The notes beneath the pieces were generated by a model. That model made no database searches and was not told the DNA's origin. It saw nothing but the letters and a program-made list of their open reading frames with translations. A program made the position numbers and the translations under genes. Shown here piece by piece: positions 9,993 through 18,433 of a stretch of DNA of 64,000 nt (its first letter is position 1; each line of letters opens with the position of its first letter). Source of the stretch: Candidatus Babeliales bacterium (GTDB taxonomy: Bacteria > Babelota > Babeliae > Babelales > JACPOV01); NCBI GenBank assembly GCA_036260945.1, contig DATALT010000002.1, positions 62,001 through 126,000 of the forward strand, read 5' to 3'.

Positions 9993-10907
9993 GTGCCTTT
10001 GAAAAAAATAGTTTTTGTTTGGGTGATTATTTATTCAATATCGAGTTACGGAAAAATAGAAGAGGTTCATCAGCTACCTCATGGAAATTATGCGTTACCA
10101 ACTTCACAACAACCTGGCCCACTGTTTAGTTTTGGGCAAAACATTGTGGATAAAAAAGATGTGCAAGCCTATCTTTTTGTCGATTACTTTAGAGGCAAGA
10201 ATATTTGTATAGATCAGTATACTCCGAGTATCTTTTATGGTATATCGGATAATAGCACAATTTTACTAGCGTTACCTGCATTTTCGAAATTAAAAAATGG
10301 GCTGCAGCAGGCAACGGGCGCTGGGGATTTTTTTGCTCAAATTGAATATGCGTATTATAAACGTGACTCGCTTTATGATGGCTCGCAATCAACGATTGTA
10401 GCTAGTTTGACATTTCCGACAGGATCCATAAAGAAGCAACCTCCTACAGGGTTGGGCGCGACTAGTTTCTTTCTCGGTGCTACTGCATCATATATGGATT
10501 TCGATTGGTATTATTTTGCTTCGTTGGGGGCTACGTTGCCGACATCTCCTAGCCCTTTTAAAAATATATATTTTTATCAACTCGGAGTTTCGCGCAATAT
10601 TTATTATAAAACAAATCAATGGATATTAAATGCGCTGCTTGAAATTGATGGTATTTATACCGATCATCAACTGGGTGTAAATGGGGCAACTGCTAAGAAC
10701 TCGGGAGGGCATACGCTTTTTATAGGACCGTCTATTTGGTTTTCAACGCAGCGATTGATTATACAAGCCGGTTTTTCTTTTCCTTTAGCACAGGTTCTTT
10801 TTGGAGATCAAAATAAAATTGACTTTCAATTTTCGGTGAACATTGGTTGGAAGTTTAATTCATCACCTGATGAAAAAAACGATGACGCTGAGAACGGCGA
10901 TGATTGA
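9993..10907 (+). CDS. Predicted outer-membrane beta-barrel protein
   Basis: The protein has 304 residues from GTG at 9993, or 302 from TTG at 9999. The signal peptide KKIVFVWVIIYSISSYG is followed by a chain of amphipathic strands rich in aromatics and glycine (YASLGATLP-like turns, GPSIWFSTQRLIIQAGFSF, FQFSVNIGWKF). The last strand ends in Phe, followed by an acidic tail of about 14 residues (DEKNDDAENGDD). This layout resembles outer-membrane channel or transporter-like barrels. It is similar in design, though not clearly in sequence, to the gene at 2717. The function is unknown. Confidence 0.55.
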   Translation: MPLKKIVFVWVIIYSISSYGKIEEVHQLPHGNYALPTSQQPGPLFSFGQNIVDKKDVQAYLFVDYFRGKNICIDQYTPSIFYGISDNSTILLALPAFSKLKNGLQQATGAGDFFAQIEYAYYKRDSLYDGSQSTIVASLTFPTGSIKKQPPTGLGATSFFLGATASYMDFDWYYFASLGATLPTSPSPFKNIYFYQLGVSRNIYYKTNQWILNALLEIDGIYTDHQLGVNGATAKNSGGHTLFIGPSIWFSTQRLIIQAGFSFPLAQVLFGDQNKIDFQFSVNIGWKFNSSPDEKNDDAENGDD

Positions 10908-11071
10908 CGTTAAAGTTATTTTGCTTGCAACCTTTAATTCTAACCATTTGTATACAGGTCGCTCCTGGGAATAAAAATTCATAGCAGTCTTGAGTAATCT
11001 GGCGACTCAGTGCTGCTTTACAATGTTTTTTCTTTAGAATAACATAAGAAATGTACTTTCTAGGGGGAACC

Positions 11072-11872
11072 ATGCAAAAAATTATTTTATCTCAGCTCAT
11101 TTTCGTTTTGTTTTCATCTGTGTGTTTTGGCGAAAAAATAAACTTTCAAAAAATGATCGAAAGTATTAAAAAAGGCCAACAGATGAAAAATAGCCACGAA
11201 GATAAATCGCACGTTATTGGTGCAATCGGCATTATTCTCAAAAATAGTAATCCTGAAGTTCTTAAATCAGGGGTGCTTACCAAACAAAAAATCGAAATTG
11301 CGGTTTCAGAATCAGTAGAATTCGGTGAGCTTTCTTCTATTTTGGATAACTCGCACATGAGTTATGAAACAGCTCCAAAACTTTTTGGTCCAAAAAAAAA
11401 GAATGTGGTAGATGTTCCTAGAATTGAAGTGAAAAATGGCACTCTTGAACAATTAATGGACTATGTAACTGCATCTGAAAAAGTCTACGATTCTCTTTCA
11501 TATAATGAGCCAGAGGATTCATACCATTTAGATTTATCTGCTCCTAATGCTTTTGCGCGTAAAATTGTTGAAGATAAACAAGCTGAATTGCCTATTAAAT
11601 TATTTGTATTGCCAAAAGATGAATCGCATTGCTATTATTTAACAAACGTAGATCTGAATAATTTAATAAACGCTGGTCGTGAAGCTCACAACTCTTATGA
11701 TTCCCAAAATCAAACTGTTTGTGCGGTGGCATTGGATACAAATGTAAAAAACTTCGTCGAAAAAAGAATGACGATAAATGTTTGGAAAGAACGATTAAAA
11801 GGCGCAGCTTTCGTCGGATTTTTTGGGGGGATTACCGGTTTAGTAGCTCGCCGATTAGGTTGGTTTAAATAA
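11072..11872 (+). CDS. Exported protein with C-terminal membrane anchor, unknown function
   Basis: The start at 11072 is preferred because AGGGGG lies just before it. The frame opens 7 codons earlier. The 266-residue product has a signal peptide (MQKIILSQLIFVLFSSVCFG), a mainly helical soluble part, and a C-terminal helix (AAFVGFFGGITGLVARR) ending in a short basic tail. The segment NPEVLKSGVLTKQKIEIAV faintly resembles the motif of the small secreted family at 60235. It is convergent with the gene at 11875, which has the same signal-plus-tail-anchor design. Confidence 0.55.
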   Translation: MQKIILSQLIFVLFSSVCFGEKINFQKMIESIKKGQQMKNSHEDKSHVIGAIGIILKNSNPEVLKSGVLTKQKIEIAVSESVEFGELSSILDNSHMSYETAPKLFGPKKKNVVDVPRIEVKNGTLEQLMDYVTASEKVYDSLSYNEPEDSYHLDLSAPNAFARKIVEDKQAELPIKLFVLPKDESHCYYLTNVDLNNLINAGREAHNSYDSQNQTVCAVALDTNVKNFVEKRMTINVWKERLKGAAFVGFFGGITGLVARRLGWFK

Positions 11873-11874
11873 TA

Positions 11875-12726
11875 TTATTTTTTCTTAAACCATTTCAGAT
11901 ACGTAGCGCCCAAAATTCCAGCAGTTGTTGCTCCTGCGGCTGATACGGCAATAATTTTTCGCCAATTGAGCGCATTGTGATTCCAGTCAAACGAATAAGC
12001 ACAGTTATTTGGATTGTCGGCTTTTTTATAGTCCGGATTAACAAAAGTATCGATTCGTTCAATTTGATAGAATGAAAATAAACCTTTTTTTGGGAGAGCG
12101 TACGTTACGACGCCATTGCCTTCTTTATCCAATGTATTTTTTATAATTTTAAACTCAAGTGTTTGTTTTTGGCGAGTTGTAGGGTCTTCATAGGTAAAAT
12201 ATTCGATCCCCGTGGTCAGCAGAGCAAGTCGTTTTGTTTTAATATCGTAGAGGTTTTTTTCACAGGCTGATGCAGCATCGGTACATTCGATTTTATTAAG
12301 TCCTTTTTCTTGAACATTGCGCAATTGTTTGTAGGTTACGTTAAGATTTCTTATACGCTCCGGAACATCGAGTTTTACTCCTTCATGGGCTTCATGATAA
12401 AGACCAATGGCGGAAAGCTCTTTAATGATGATCAGGTAGTTTTTATCTTTTACAGATTTCATGAGTAGATAATATTCTGGGGTTTTTAAATGGCTTAAAT
12501 TGTGCTGCAAAGCCTTACCTTCAATAAAGCGCCAAAATTCCTTTTTTCCATCCTCCTTCGTTCTCATAGTAACTAACTGCCCTGGTTCGAGCTTTTCGAT
12601 CAATTGCACAAATTTTTTCTCATTACCTGGTGTATCGGTTTCGCTTGGCAATCTAATTTCCATAGCAAATAACGCACAATGTATATTGAAAATGAATATG
12701 GAAAAAAATAATTCTTTATTCATCAT
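11875..12726 (-). CDS. Exported tail-anchored protein, distant relative of the 24754-27455 family
   Basis: The protein has 283 residues. It has a signal peptide (about 1-20), a soluble domain, and a C-terminal membrane helix (IIAVSAAGATTAGILGATYL) ending KWFKKK. The order LEPGQLVTM early, FYQIERID later and NWRKII just before the helix recalls LSEGDVFV, YTLTEV and RWKRII in the protein at 24754, so I place it as a distant family member. The function is unknown. Confidence 0.5.
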   Translation of the reverse strand: MMNKELFFSIFIFNIHCALFAMEIRLPSETDTPGNEKKFVQLIEKLEPGQLVTMRTKEDGKKEFWRFIEGKALQHNLSHLKTPEYYLLMKSVKDKNYLIIIKELSAIGLYHEAHEGVKLDVPERIRNLNVTYKQLRNVQEKGLNKIECTDAASACEKNLYDIKTKRLALLTTGIEYFTYEDPTTRQKQTLEFKIIKNTLDKEGNGVVTYALPKKGLFSFYQIERIDTFVNPDYKKADNPNNCAYSFDWNHNALNWRKIIAVSAAGATTAGILGATYLKWFKKK

Positions 12727-12737
12727 GATTTCCCTTT

Positions 12738-14381
12738 TTATAATACACGATCGTGCAAAATTACATGTTCTGCAACTTTTTCAAAAAGCGGTACTGCCAC
12801 TGAAGAGGCATAAAGCATGCTGTGCGGATTTGGCACTTCTCGTATGAAAGTGACTATCACACGTTGGTAATCACCTTTTTCCAAAATTCCGGCAAACGTA
12901 TACGTATTTCGTTTTGTATCATATTTTCCATCAACGACCATATTTGCAGTGCCGGTTTTTCCCATTACTTTATAGCCTTTAATCTTTCCGCGGTGCGCCG
13001 TTCCTTGACTTACGGTTCGTTCTAAGATGCCGCGAATTGTTGCGATCGTATCAGGCCGATAAATAGGATCTGTTGGCTGTGCAATGTGTTGCTGCGGATA
13101 TGCAATAATCGATGGAATAACCGGGATTCCATTATTTGCAATCATGCAAAATGAGAGCGCTAATTGTAGCAGCGTTGCACTTAGTTCATATCCAAATGAA
13201 AGAGAAATAATCGATTGGCGAGACCACGAAGATGGTGGATTGACAAAGCCAGCTTGTTCTCCCGGCCAATTTAATGCTGTTTTTTGCCCAAATCCTAATC
13301 GCTTATAATGTTCGTACAGTTTCGGGCCGAGTCGTTTGCCAATATCGGCGACGCCAAAATTATTTGAAAGTTCAATTACTTCGGAAAAACTGAGCATATC
13401 GTGCGCTTTCCAGGTGCTTATTTTAAATCCATCAAAATAACCAACTTTCATATTGCGACAATCGATCATTTCGTCTGCCGTTACTACTTGTTCTTCAAGT
13501 GCGGCGAGTGCAGTGAATGCTTTCATCACGGAACCCAATTCATAGCTTTCGGTAACTGCGCGATTCTTTGTGAGTTCCATCGCAACTTCCTGGGTGTTAT
13601 TTGGATCAAAATTTGGATATTGCGCCATCACAATTATTTCGCCCGTTTTAGGATTGAGAACTAAAACCGCTCCTTCACGAGCATTATAGGCATTCACCGT
13701 ATCTTTCAAATCTTCGTATGCCAAAAATTGTAATGTCGAATCTATGGTCAACTTCACCGGCTCGCCTTCGTGCCCCTCCTTAGTTGTTTTCTTTGCAAAG
13801 TAATAGGTACCAGAGCGCGCATCTTTTTGTAGCGCAAAAGTTGATGGTAATCCTGCCAAACGATTATTAAACATCGATTCGATGCCAAAAAGACCGTGAT
13901 TATCAATATCGGTAATGCCAATAATATGCCCCATCGATTCCATAGGATACCAGCGATGCGGTTCCTTCATAAATTGAATGTCGGCCTGTTCGTTTTGTTC
14001 AATCGCCGTACGTTGTTCAGGGCTCAGTTTTCTTTTAATGAATAAAAATTGCGCATCGCGATGCGCTTTCAGACGTTCCAAGCTTTGCGGAAACTCCTTT
14101 TTTAGAAAGCGCTCTAGGGGTGCAATGTTTGTTATTTTTGATGGTTCAATAAAGGCAGAAATACTTTCTTTATTTATGGTAAGCGGAACGCCAACCCGAT
14201 CTAAAATCAGTGCGCGTGGCGGGTGCGTTGTGATTGAAAGGGTGTATTGTTGTTGCGCGAGATTATTAAAAAAATCACGTTGTTTGATTTGTATTAAATA
14301 TAAGTTGCAGGCAATCGCGAGGTACAAAAAACAAAAAAAAAGAAAAACAAGGCCCGCTCTGAAGGTGTACCGTTTATTCAT
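12738..14381 (-). CDS. ftsI: Penicillin-binding protein FtsI (septal transpeptidase)
   Basis: The protein has 547 residues. An N-terminal membrane helix (about 10-30) is followed by the PBP dimerisation domain (PRALILDRVGVPL) and a transpeptidase domain. All three catalytic motifs are present: S284-V-M-K287, S339-N-N341, and K475-T-G477. It cross-links septal peptidoglycan during division at the inner membrane. The C-terminus lacks a PASTA domain. It overlaps the end of the ftsL-like gene by 8 bases, so they are translationally linked. The rest of the usual division-and-wall cluster (rsmH, mraY, mur genes) is absent here. Confidence 0.9.
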   Translation of the reverse strand: MNKRYTFRAGLVFLFFCFLYLAIACNLYLIQIKQRDFFNNLAQQQYTLSITTHPPRALILDRVGVPLTINKESISAFIEPSKITNIAPLERFLKKEFPQSLERLKAHRDAQFLFIKRKLSPEQRTAIEQNEQADIQFMKEPHRWYPMESMGHIIGITDIDNHGLFGIESMFNNRLAGLPSTFALQKDARSGTYYFAKKTTKEGHEGEPVKLTIDSTLQFLAYEDLKDTVNAYNAREGAVLVLNPKTGEIIVMAQYPNFDPNNTQEVAMELTKNRAVTESYELGSVMKAFTALAALEEQVVTADEMIDCRNMKVGYFDGFKISTWKAHDMLSFSEVIELSNNFGVADIGKRLGPKLYEHYKRLGFGQKTALNWPGEQAGFVNPPSSWSRQSIISLSFGYELSATLLQLALSFCMIANNGIPVIPSIIAYPQQHIAQPTDPIYRPDTIATIRGILERTVSQGTAHRGKIKGYKVMGKTGTANMVVDGKYDTKRNTYTFAGILEKGDYQRVIVTFIREVPNPHSMLYASSVAVPLFEKVAEHVILHDRVL

Positions 14382-14721
14382 GCTGCGTGCCCGTTATGAG
14401 GCTGCCCAGCGCAAGTTGTTTCATATTGAGCTGCTCTGTAGCAAATTTTTTGATATCCGATTTATTGTTGAGAGCAAAAAGCTCTTGAGAAAGGGTATCT
14501 TTTTCTTGAAGCAATTCCAGTTTTTGTTTTTCAAGACGCTGCTTTTCAAAAGAAAGGCTGATGAAAAGACTCTGCTTATGAATGACAAGCACAATAAAGG
14601 TAAGATGAATACCTACAAAAAAAGCGATAAAAGTTCTTTTTCTCACTGCGCAGACCTTTCTATTTTGATATAAGCTTATCGGGCCGACGCTGGTTTTTAA
14701 AGAGATCGGGTTTTTACGCAT
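14374..14721 (-). CDS. ftsL: FtsL-like division protein
   Basis: The protein has 115 residues from the ATG at 14721. A longer frame begins at a TTG at 14745. It has a short basic N-terminus, one membrane helix (FIAFFVGIHLTFIVLVI), then a leucine-rich coiled coil (FEKQRLEKQKLELLQEKDTL). FtsL proteins are too divergent to identify by sequence, so the call rests on size, topology and direct overlap with ftsI. In the septum FtsL normally pairs with FtsB and recruits FtsW/FtsI. It is divergent from lysS. Confidence 0.65.
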   Translation of the reverse strand: MRKNPISLKTSVGPISLYQNRKVCAVRKRTFIAFFVGIHLTFIVLVIHKQSLFISLSFEKQRLEKQKLELLQEKDTLSQELFALNNKSDIKKFATEQLNMKQLALGSLITGTQHE

Positions 14722-14798
14722 CAGCGTGCATGGTATTAATGACAAATTTATGCTATTTTAATCACTATAAAGCTATTTAATAGGTAAAGGAAATGATC

Positions 14799-16274
14799 AT
14801 GAGCCAAGAGCTTGAGCTGAGTGGTGAATCGAAGATTCGTGCGCAAAAGGTAGATACATTAAGAAAACAGGGGGTTGAGCCCTGGCCTGCTGCACAAAAT
14901 GTTACCGATACCTGCGAATTAATACTTAAGCATTTCGGGCATCACGATCAAAAACCAACCTACACCATTGCGGGGCGACTCGTTTCTATTCGATCGCACG
15001 GAAAAACTATTTTTGCACATCTTCAAGATCGTACCGCTAAAATTCAAATCTATATAAAAGATGAACATGTCGGCGCTGAGCAATTTGAATTTTTTAAGCA
15101 TATGATCGATATTGGCGATATTTTATGGGCTATGGGGCCTGCCTTTCGCACAAAGATGGGCGAGGTTACCTTAGAAGTAAAATCGTTTAAGTTATTGAGT
15201 AAATGTTTGCATCCCTTGCCAGAAAAATTTCATGGGCTTACCGACGTTGAGGTCCGTTATCGTCAGCGCTATTTAGATTTAATTAGTAACCCGGAAAGTC
15301 GCGAAAAATTTATTCGAAGAACCGGTATTTTAAAATCGGTACGTAACTTTCTTGATGCGCACGGATTCATGGAAGTTGAAACGCCAATGCTTCATCCGAT
15401 TGCGGGCGGAGCAGCTGCACGTCCTTTCGTTACGCATCATAATGCGCTAGGCGATGATTTTTATTTGCGTATTGCGCCGGAACTGTATTTAAAAAGATTG
15501 GTCGTTGGTGGATTTGAGCGCGTATACGAAATAAATCGCAATTTCAGAAATGAGGGCGTATCAACGCGTCATAATCCTGAATTTACGATGCTTGAATTTT
15601 ATATGGCGCATCATAATTATCTTTTCATTATGGAATTTGTAGAACAACTCTTACGTTCAGCAGTTGAATTTGCATGCGGTACGCTGGAAGTTCGTTTCGG
15701 CGATCACGTCATCGATTTTGGAAAGCCGTTTAAAAGAATCTCTGTTAAACAATCGGTGCTTGATGCTGCACATCTAACCGATGCTCAATGTTCCGATGCA
15801 GTGCTTAATGAATTATTAAAAACGCATCGCATCAAATTGGCTCAAAACGCATCAAATGCGGTTAAATTCTATGCATTATTTGAAAAAATTGTTGAACCAA
15901 CGTTGATTCAGCCAACCTTTATCACTGAATATCCGATCGAAATTTCTCCTCTTGCAAAGCGTGATTCAGAAAATCCTGCCGTTGCGGCCCGTTATGAACT
16001 TTTCATCGGTGGTATGGAAATCAGTAACGGATTTAATGAGTTAAACGATCCGTTTGATCAAGCAGATAGATTCAAGCAGCAGCTTGAGGCGCATAAAGCG
16101 GGCGATGAAGAAGCGCATCAATATGATGCTGATTATATTCAAGCTTTAGAATATGCGTTGCCCCCAACTGTCGGCGTCGGCATCGGTATCGATCGGCTTG
16201 TAATGCTTCTTACTAATACGACTTCGATCAAGGATGTTATTTTATTTCCAACACTCAAGAAAAAGCATTCTTAA
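14799..16274 (+). CDS. lysS: Lysyl-tRNA synthetase, class II
   Basis: The protein has 491 residues from the ATG at 14799, placed 7 bases after AAGGA. An ATG at 14793 is also possible. It charges tRNA-Lys. The N-terminal OB-fold anticodon domain (YTIAGRLVSIRSHGKTIFAHLQD) is followed by the class II core. Motif 2 is FRNEGVSTRHNPEFTMLEFY, and motif 3 is GVGIGIDRLVMLL near the C-terminus. Length is standard. Its stop codon overlaps the start of the methyltransferase gene (TAATG), so the two are co-translated. Confidence 0.95.
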   Translation: MSQELELSGESKIRAQKVDTLRKQGVEPWPAAQNVTDTCELILKHFGHHDQKPTYTIAGRLVSIRSHGKTIFAHLQDRTAKIQIYIKDEHVGAEQFEFFKHMIDIGDILWAMGPAFRTKMGEVTLEVKSFKLLSKCLHPLPEKFHGLTDVEVRYRQRYLDLISNPESREKFIRRTGILKSVRNFLDAHGFMEVETPMLHPIAGGAAARPFVTHHNALGDDFYLRIAPELYLKRLVVGGFERVYEINRNFRNEGVSTRHNPEFTMLEFYMAHHNYLFIMEFVEQLLRSAVEFACGTLEVRFGDHVIDFGKPFKRISVKQSVLDAAHLTDAQCSDAVLNELLKTHRIKLAQNASNAVKFYALFEKIVEPTLIQPTFITEYPIEISPLAKRDSENPAVAARYELFIGGMEISNGFNELNDPFDQADRFKQQLEAHKAGDEEAHQYDADYIQALEYALPPTVGVGIGIDRLVMLLTNTTSIKDVILFPTLKKKHS

Positions 16275-16855
16275 TGCATTCGAGTGATCATCAGATTCAA
16301 TTAGCACAGTGGACTGCGCAGCGGATCAAAGAAATAATCGTTGCGCACCATCGTGATGCACAAAAAATCTTGGATGTCGGATGCGGCAGCGGTTTAATCA
16401 CGCATTACGTGCAAGATATTTTATGGGAATCAAAGGTGGTTGGCGTTGATCGGGATCAACCCGTGATTAAAAATGCGCAGGAAGCGTTTCCTGAAATTCG
16501 TTTTTTTACCAGTGATGGTCAATTGCCATTTGAAGATGCCAGCTTTGATTGCGTGTATGCTTCATATGTTTTTCATCATTTAAAAACTGATGACCAAAAA
16601 AAACTTTTGCATGAAATGATCCGTGTTCTTACGCCCAACGGTTTATTAATTATTTTAGAATTCAATCCGTGGCATATCCCGACGCGTTGGCATTTTTGGA
16701 GAAATCCAGAAGAGAAAAATGCACAGATGATCGCTGCGCATTCGCTCAAAAAAATAATAGGCGCAGCGGGTGCCACGCCTATTTGTTTCTATTTTAATAA
16801 ACTGTTTTTTTTAAGTGCAATTTACGCAGTTATCGCTAGAAAAAAAGATGTATAA
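16274..16855 (+). CDS. Class I SAM-dependent methyltransferase
   Basis: The 193-residue Rossmann-fold enzyme starts inside the lysS stop codon. The SAM-binding motif I is ILDVGCGSGLITHYV, followed by the acidic end of strand 2 (VVGVDRD), motif II DASFDCVYASYVFHHL, and LLIILEFNPWH. The layout resembles the UbiE/methyltransferase-11 group. The substrate cannot be read from the sequence, and linkage to lysS may only be transcriptional. The C-terminus ends in a hydrophobic stretch. Confidence 0.75.
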   Translation: MHSSDHQIQLAQWTAQRIKEIIVAHHRDAQKILDVGCGSGLITHYVQDILWESKVVGVDRDQPVIKNAQEAFPEIRFFTSDGQLPFEDASFDCVYASYVFHHLKTDDQKKLLHEMIRVLTPNGLLIILEFNPWHIPTRWHFWRNPEEKNAQMIAAHSLKKIIGAAGATPICFYFNKLFFLSAIYAVIARKKDV

Positions 16856-16868
16856 TTAAATGCACAAA

Positions 16869-17333
16869 TTATTTGAGTTCAGCGTTTCTGTTTTGCAAGT
16901 CAAATAGCTTTTCGAACTCTTTTCTTCGTTCATCACTACTAATATTTTTAATAAGTTCAATGAGCGTTGAATTACCGTAGATTGGTTGCTGGATCGTAGC
17001 ACCTTTATCTGCAAGAAATTTTGCGAGCTCTAAATCATTTTTCTTTATCGCCCAGGAAAGTGGATTATCATAAAACTGATTTGGATCTGCGCCATCTTGA
17101 ATTGCTTTTATAATACCATCACGGCGGCTATTTCTTACTGAATCAGAAAGAGCGGTTTCTTCGTCTGTGAACTCAGTGTACGTTTGATACCATACAAAAT
17201 TTTCCATATCACTTGGTGCGTCTTGGTCTGAGCTGTATTCGTCGGAGCTATATTCCATGGAGTGAATTGATTTTTGATATAAGCAATAGAAACCAAAAAT
17301 AACTACTGAACTGATAAGAATAAATTTTCTCAT
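16869..17333 (-). CDS. Small exported ankyrin-like protein A
   Basis: I chose the ATG at 17333, which follows GGAG. The frame opens four codons earlier. It has about 154 residues: an N-terminal membrane or signal segment, an acidic linker, then two ankyrin-like units (GIIKAIQDGADPNQFYDNPLSWAIKKNDLELAKFLADKGATIQ). The protein at 17410 has the same order and spacing, including DGADPN-like and NPL(S/A)(W/F)A segments, so the two are tandem duplicates. They are likely exported binding proteins of unknown target. Confidence 0.6.
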   Translation of the reverse strand: MRKFILISSVVIFGFYCLYQKSIHSMEYSSDEYSSDQDAPSDMENFVWYQTYTEFTDEETALSDSVRNSRRDGIIKAIQDGADPNQFYDNPLSWAIKKNDLELAKFLADKGATIQQPIYGNSTLIELIKNISSDERRKEFEKLFDLQNRNAELK

Positions 17334-17409
17334 ACTCATCTCCATTTTTTATTATTAGAAAAAATTATACCAATGGATGAAATCTTTAATTATTCTTTGG
17401 GAAAAATAG

Positions 17410-17832
17410 TTAGTGGTTATTAAATAATTCATTGAATCGTTTCAGTGCATTTTGGCTCGGTGTGTTTTTCATAAGTTGACGAAGCGTAAGATCCCCTGCG
17501 ATTGGTACATCAGCCGAGGCGCCATTTTGTTTTAGAAAGGTAGCTAGGTCTGCATTTGCTGTTTTGAAGGCAAATGCTAAAGGATTATGATAAAACGAAT
17601 TAGAATTTGCTCCCGCTTGTATTGCTGCTCGAATTTCAGAAGGTTCTCCAGCAACAACCGCATCCATAAGCATCTGTTCTTCATCAGATAAGCCACCGTA
17701 TGTTAAATTTATCGCCATTTGTTCAATATCACTGCCAGTTTCTTCTTCGTCTGAGCTCAATTCCATTGAGAAGAGAGAATTCGATAACAATAAACAAAAA
17801 ATGAAGAATAAACAGGTGAATTTTTTTTGCAT
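17410..17832 (-). CDS. Small exported ankyrin-like protein B, paralogue of its neighbour
   Basis: The protein has 140 residues. It has a signal peptide (about 1-22), an acidic segment SSDEEETGSD, then ankyrin-like units with IRAAIQAGANSNSFYHNPLAFAFK and ADLATFLKQNGASADVPI. It aligns along its length with the gene at 16869: acidic linker, (D/S)DEE, AI.(D/A)GA(D/N), FYDNPL/FYHNPL, FL..(K/N)GA, and a final F..LF.... It lies 76 bases upstream of it on the same strand. Confidence 0.6.
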   Translation of the reverse strand: MQKKFTCLFFIFCLLLSNSLFSMELSSDEEETGSDIEQMAINLTYGGLSDEEQMLMDAVVAGEPSEIRAAIQAGANSNSFYHNPLAFAFKTANADLATFLKQNGASADVPIAGDLTLRQLMKNTPSQNALKRFNELFNNH

Positions 17833-17981
17833 AATATATTCCTATTAAATAGGTATCCTGTTAATAGTTTATCAATTAATAATGCAAAATTGCAATAAAT
17901 TAAAGGCGGTTTAAAAATAAATGCATTTTGAGCATATTTTAGCGATACTGTAGTAGCTACGTAGAACGCTTTAACCGCTAA

Positions 17982-18425
17982 CTAATAGGCTTTTATAAGA
18001 GAAAAATTAAGATTAACCATCGGTAAAAATAATGGCTTTGGTAGTTCGTTTATATCAAACCAATCCCACATTTCACATTTATGCGGCTCTAACACTTTTG
18101 GCTCACCGCCTTCATAGTTGCCGATCATAAAAAGCGTAATATAATGCTTTTGTTCGAGTTCAAAAAAATCGTTGGTATAGGGGCCGGCCGTAATCTCTTT
18201 AATAACGAGGCCTGTTTCTTCAAGTACTTCTCGTTGCGCACATTCAAAAGGCGTTTCGCCAAATTCTAGATGGCCTCCTGGCGGGCTCCAGGTGCCGCTT
18301 CCGTGCGCATTTTTTCTTTTACCTAAAAGAAGTTTTCCATTATGGAAAATAAGTACCCCAACGCCAACGCGAACAATGGGCGAAAAATTTTGTTGCGGTG
18401 CTCGGGGCATTTGAGTTGATGTCAT
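17982..18425 (-). CDS. Nudix hydrolase
   Basis: The 147-residue enzyme carries a complete Nudix box, GGHLEFGETPFECAQREVLE followed by ETGL, which matches G-x5-E-x7-R-E-U-x-E-E-x-G-U and binds Mg2+ to cleave nucleoside diphosphate derivatives. The surrounding strands (VGVGVLIFHNGKLLLGKR, WSPPGGHLEFG) resemble the ADP-ribose/dNTP-type members. The exact substrate is not readable. It starts 8 bases after the end of cysS on the same strand, so the two are probably one transcript. Confidence 0.85.
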   Translation of the reverse strand: MTSTQMPRAPQQNFSPIVRVGVGVLIFHNGKLLLGKRKNAHGSGTWSPPGGHLEFGETPFECAQREVLEETGLVIKEITAGPYTNDFFELEQKHYITLFMIGNYEGGEPKVLEPHKCEMWDWFDINELPKPLFLPMVNLNFSLIKAY

Positions 18426-18433
18426 CTGTTTCC

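Noticed and set aside
13978-14673. Plus-strand 231-codon frame opposite ftsI/ftsL
   Set aside because: The composition is mixed, no ribosome site is present, and both minus-strand genes have strong domain evidence.
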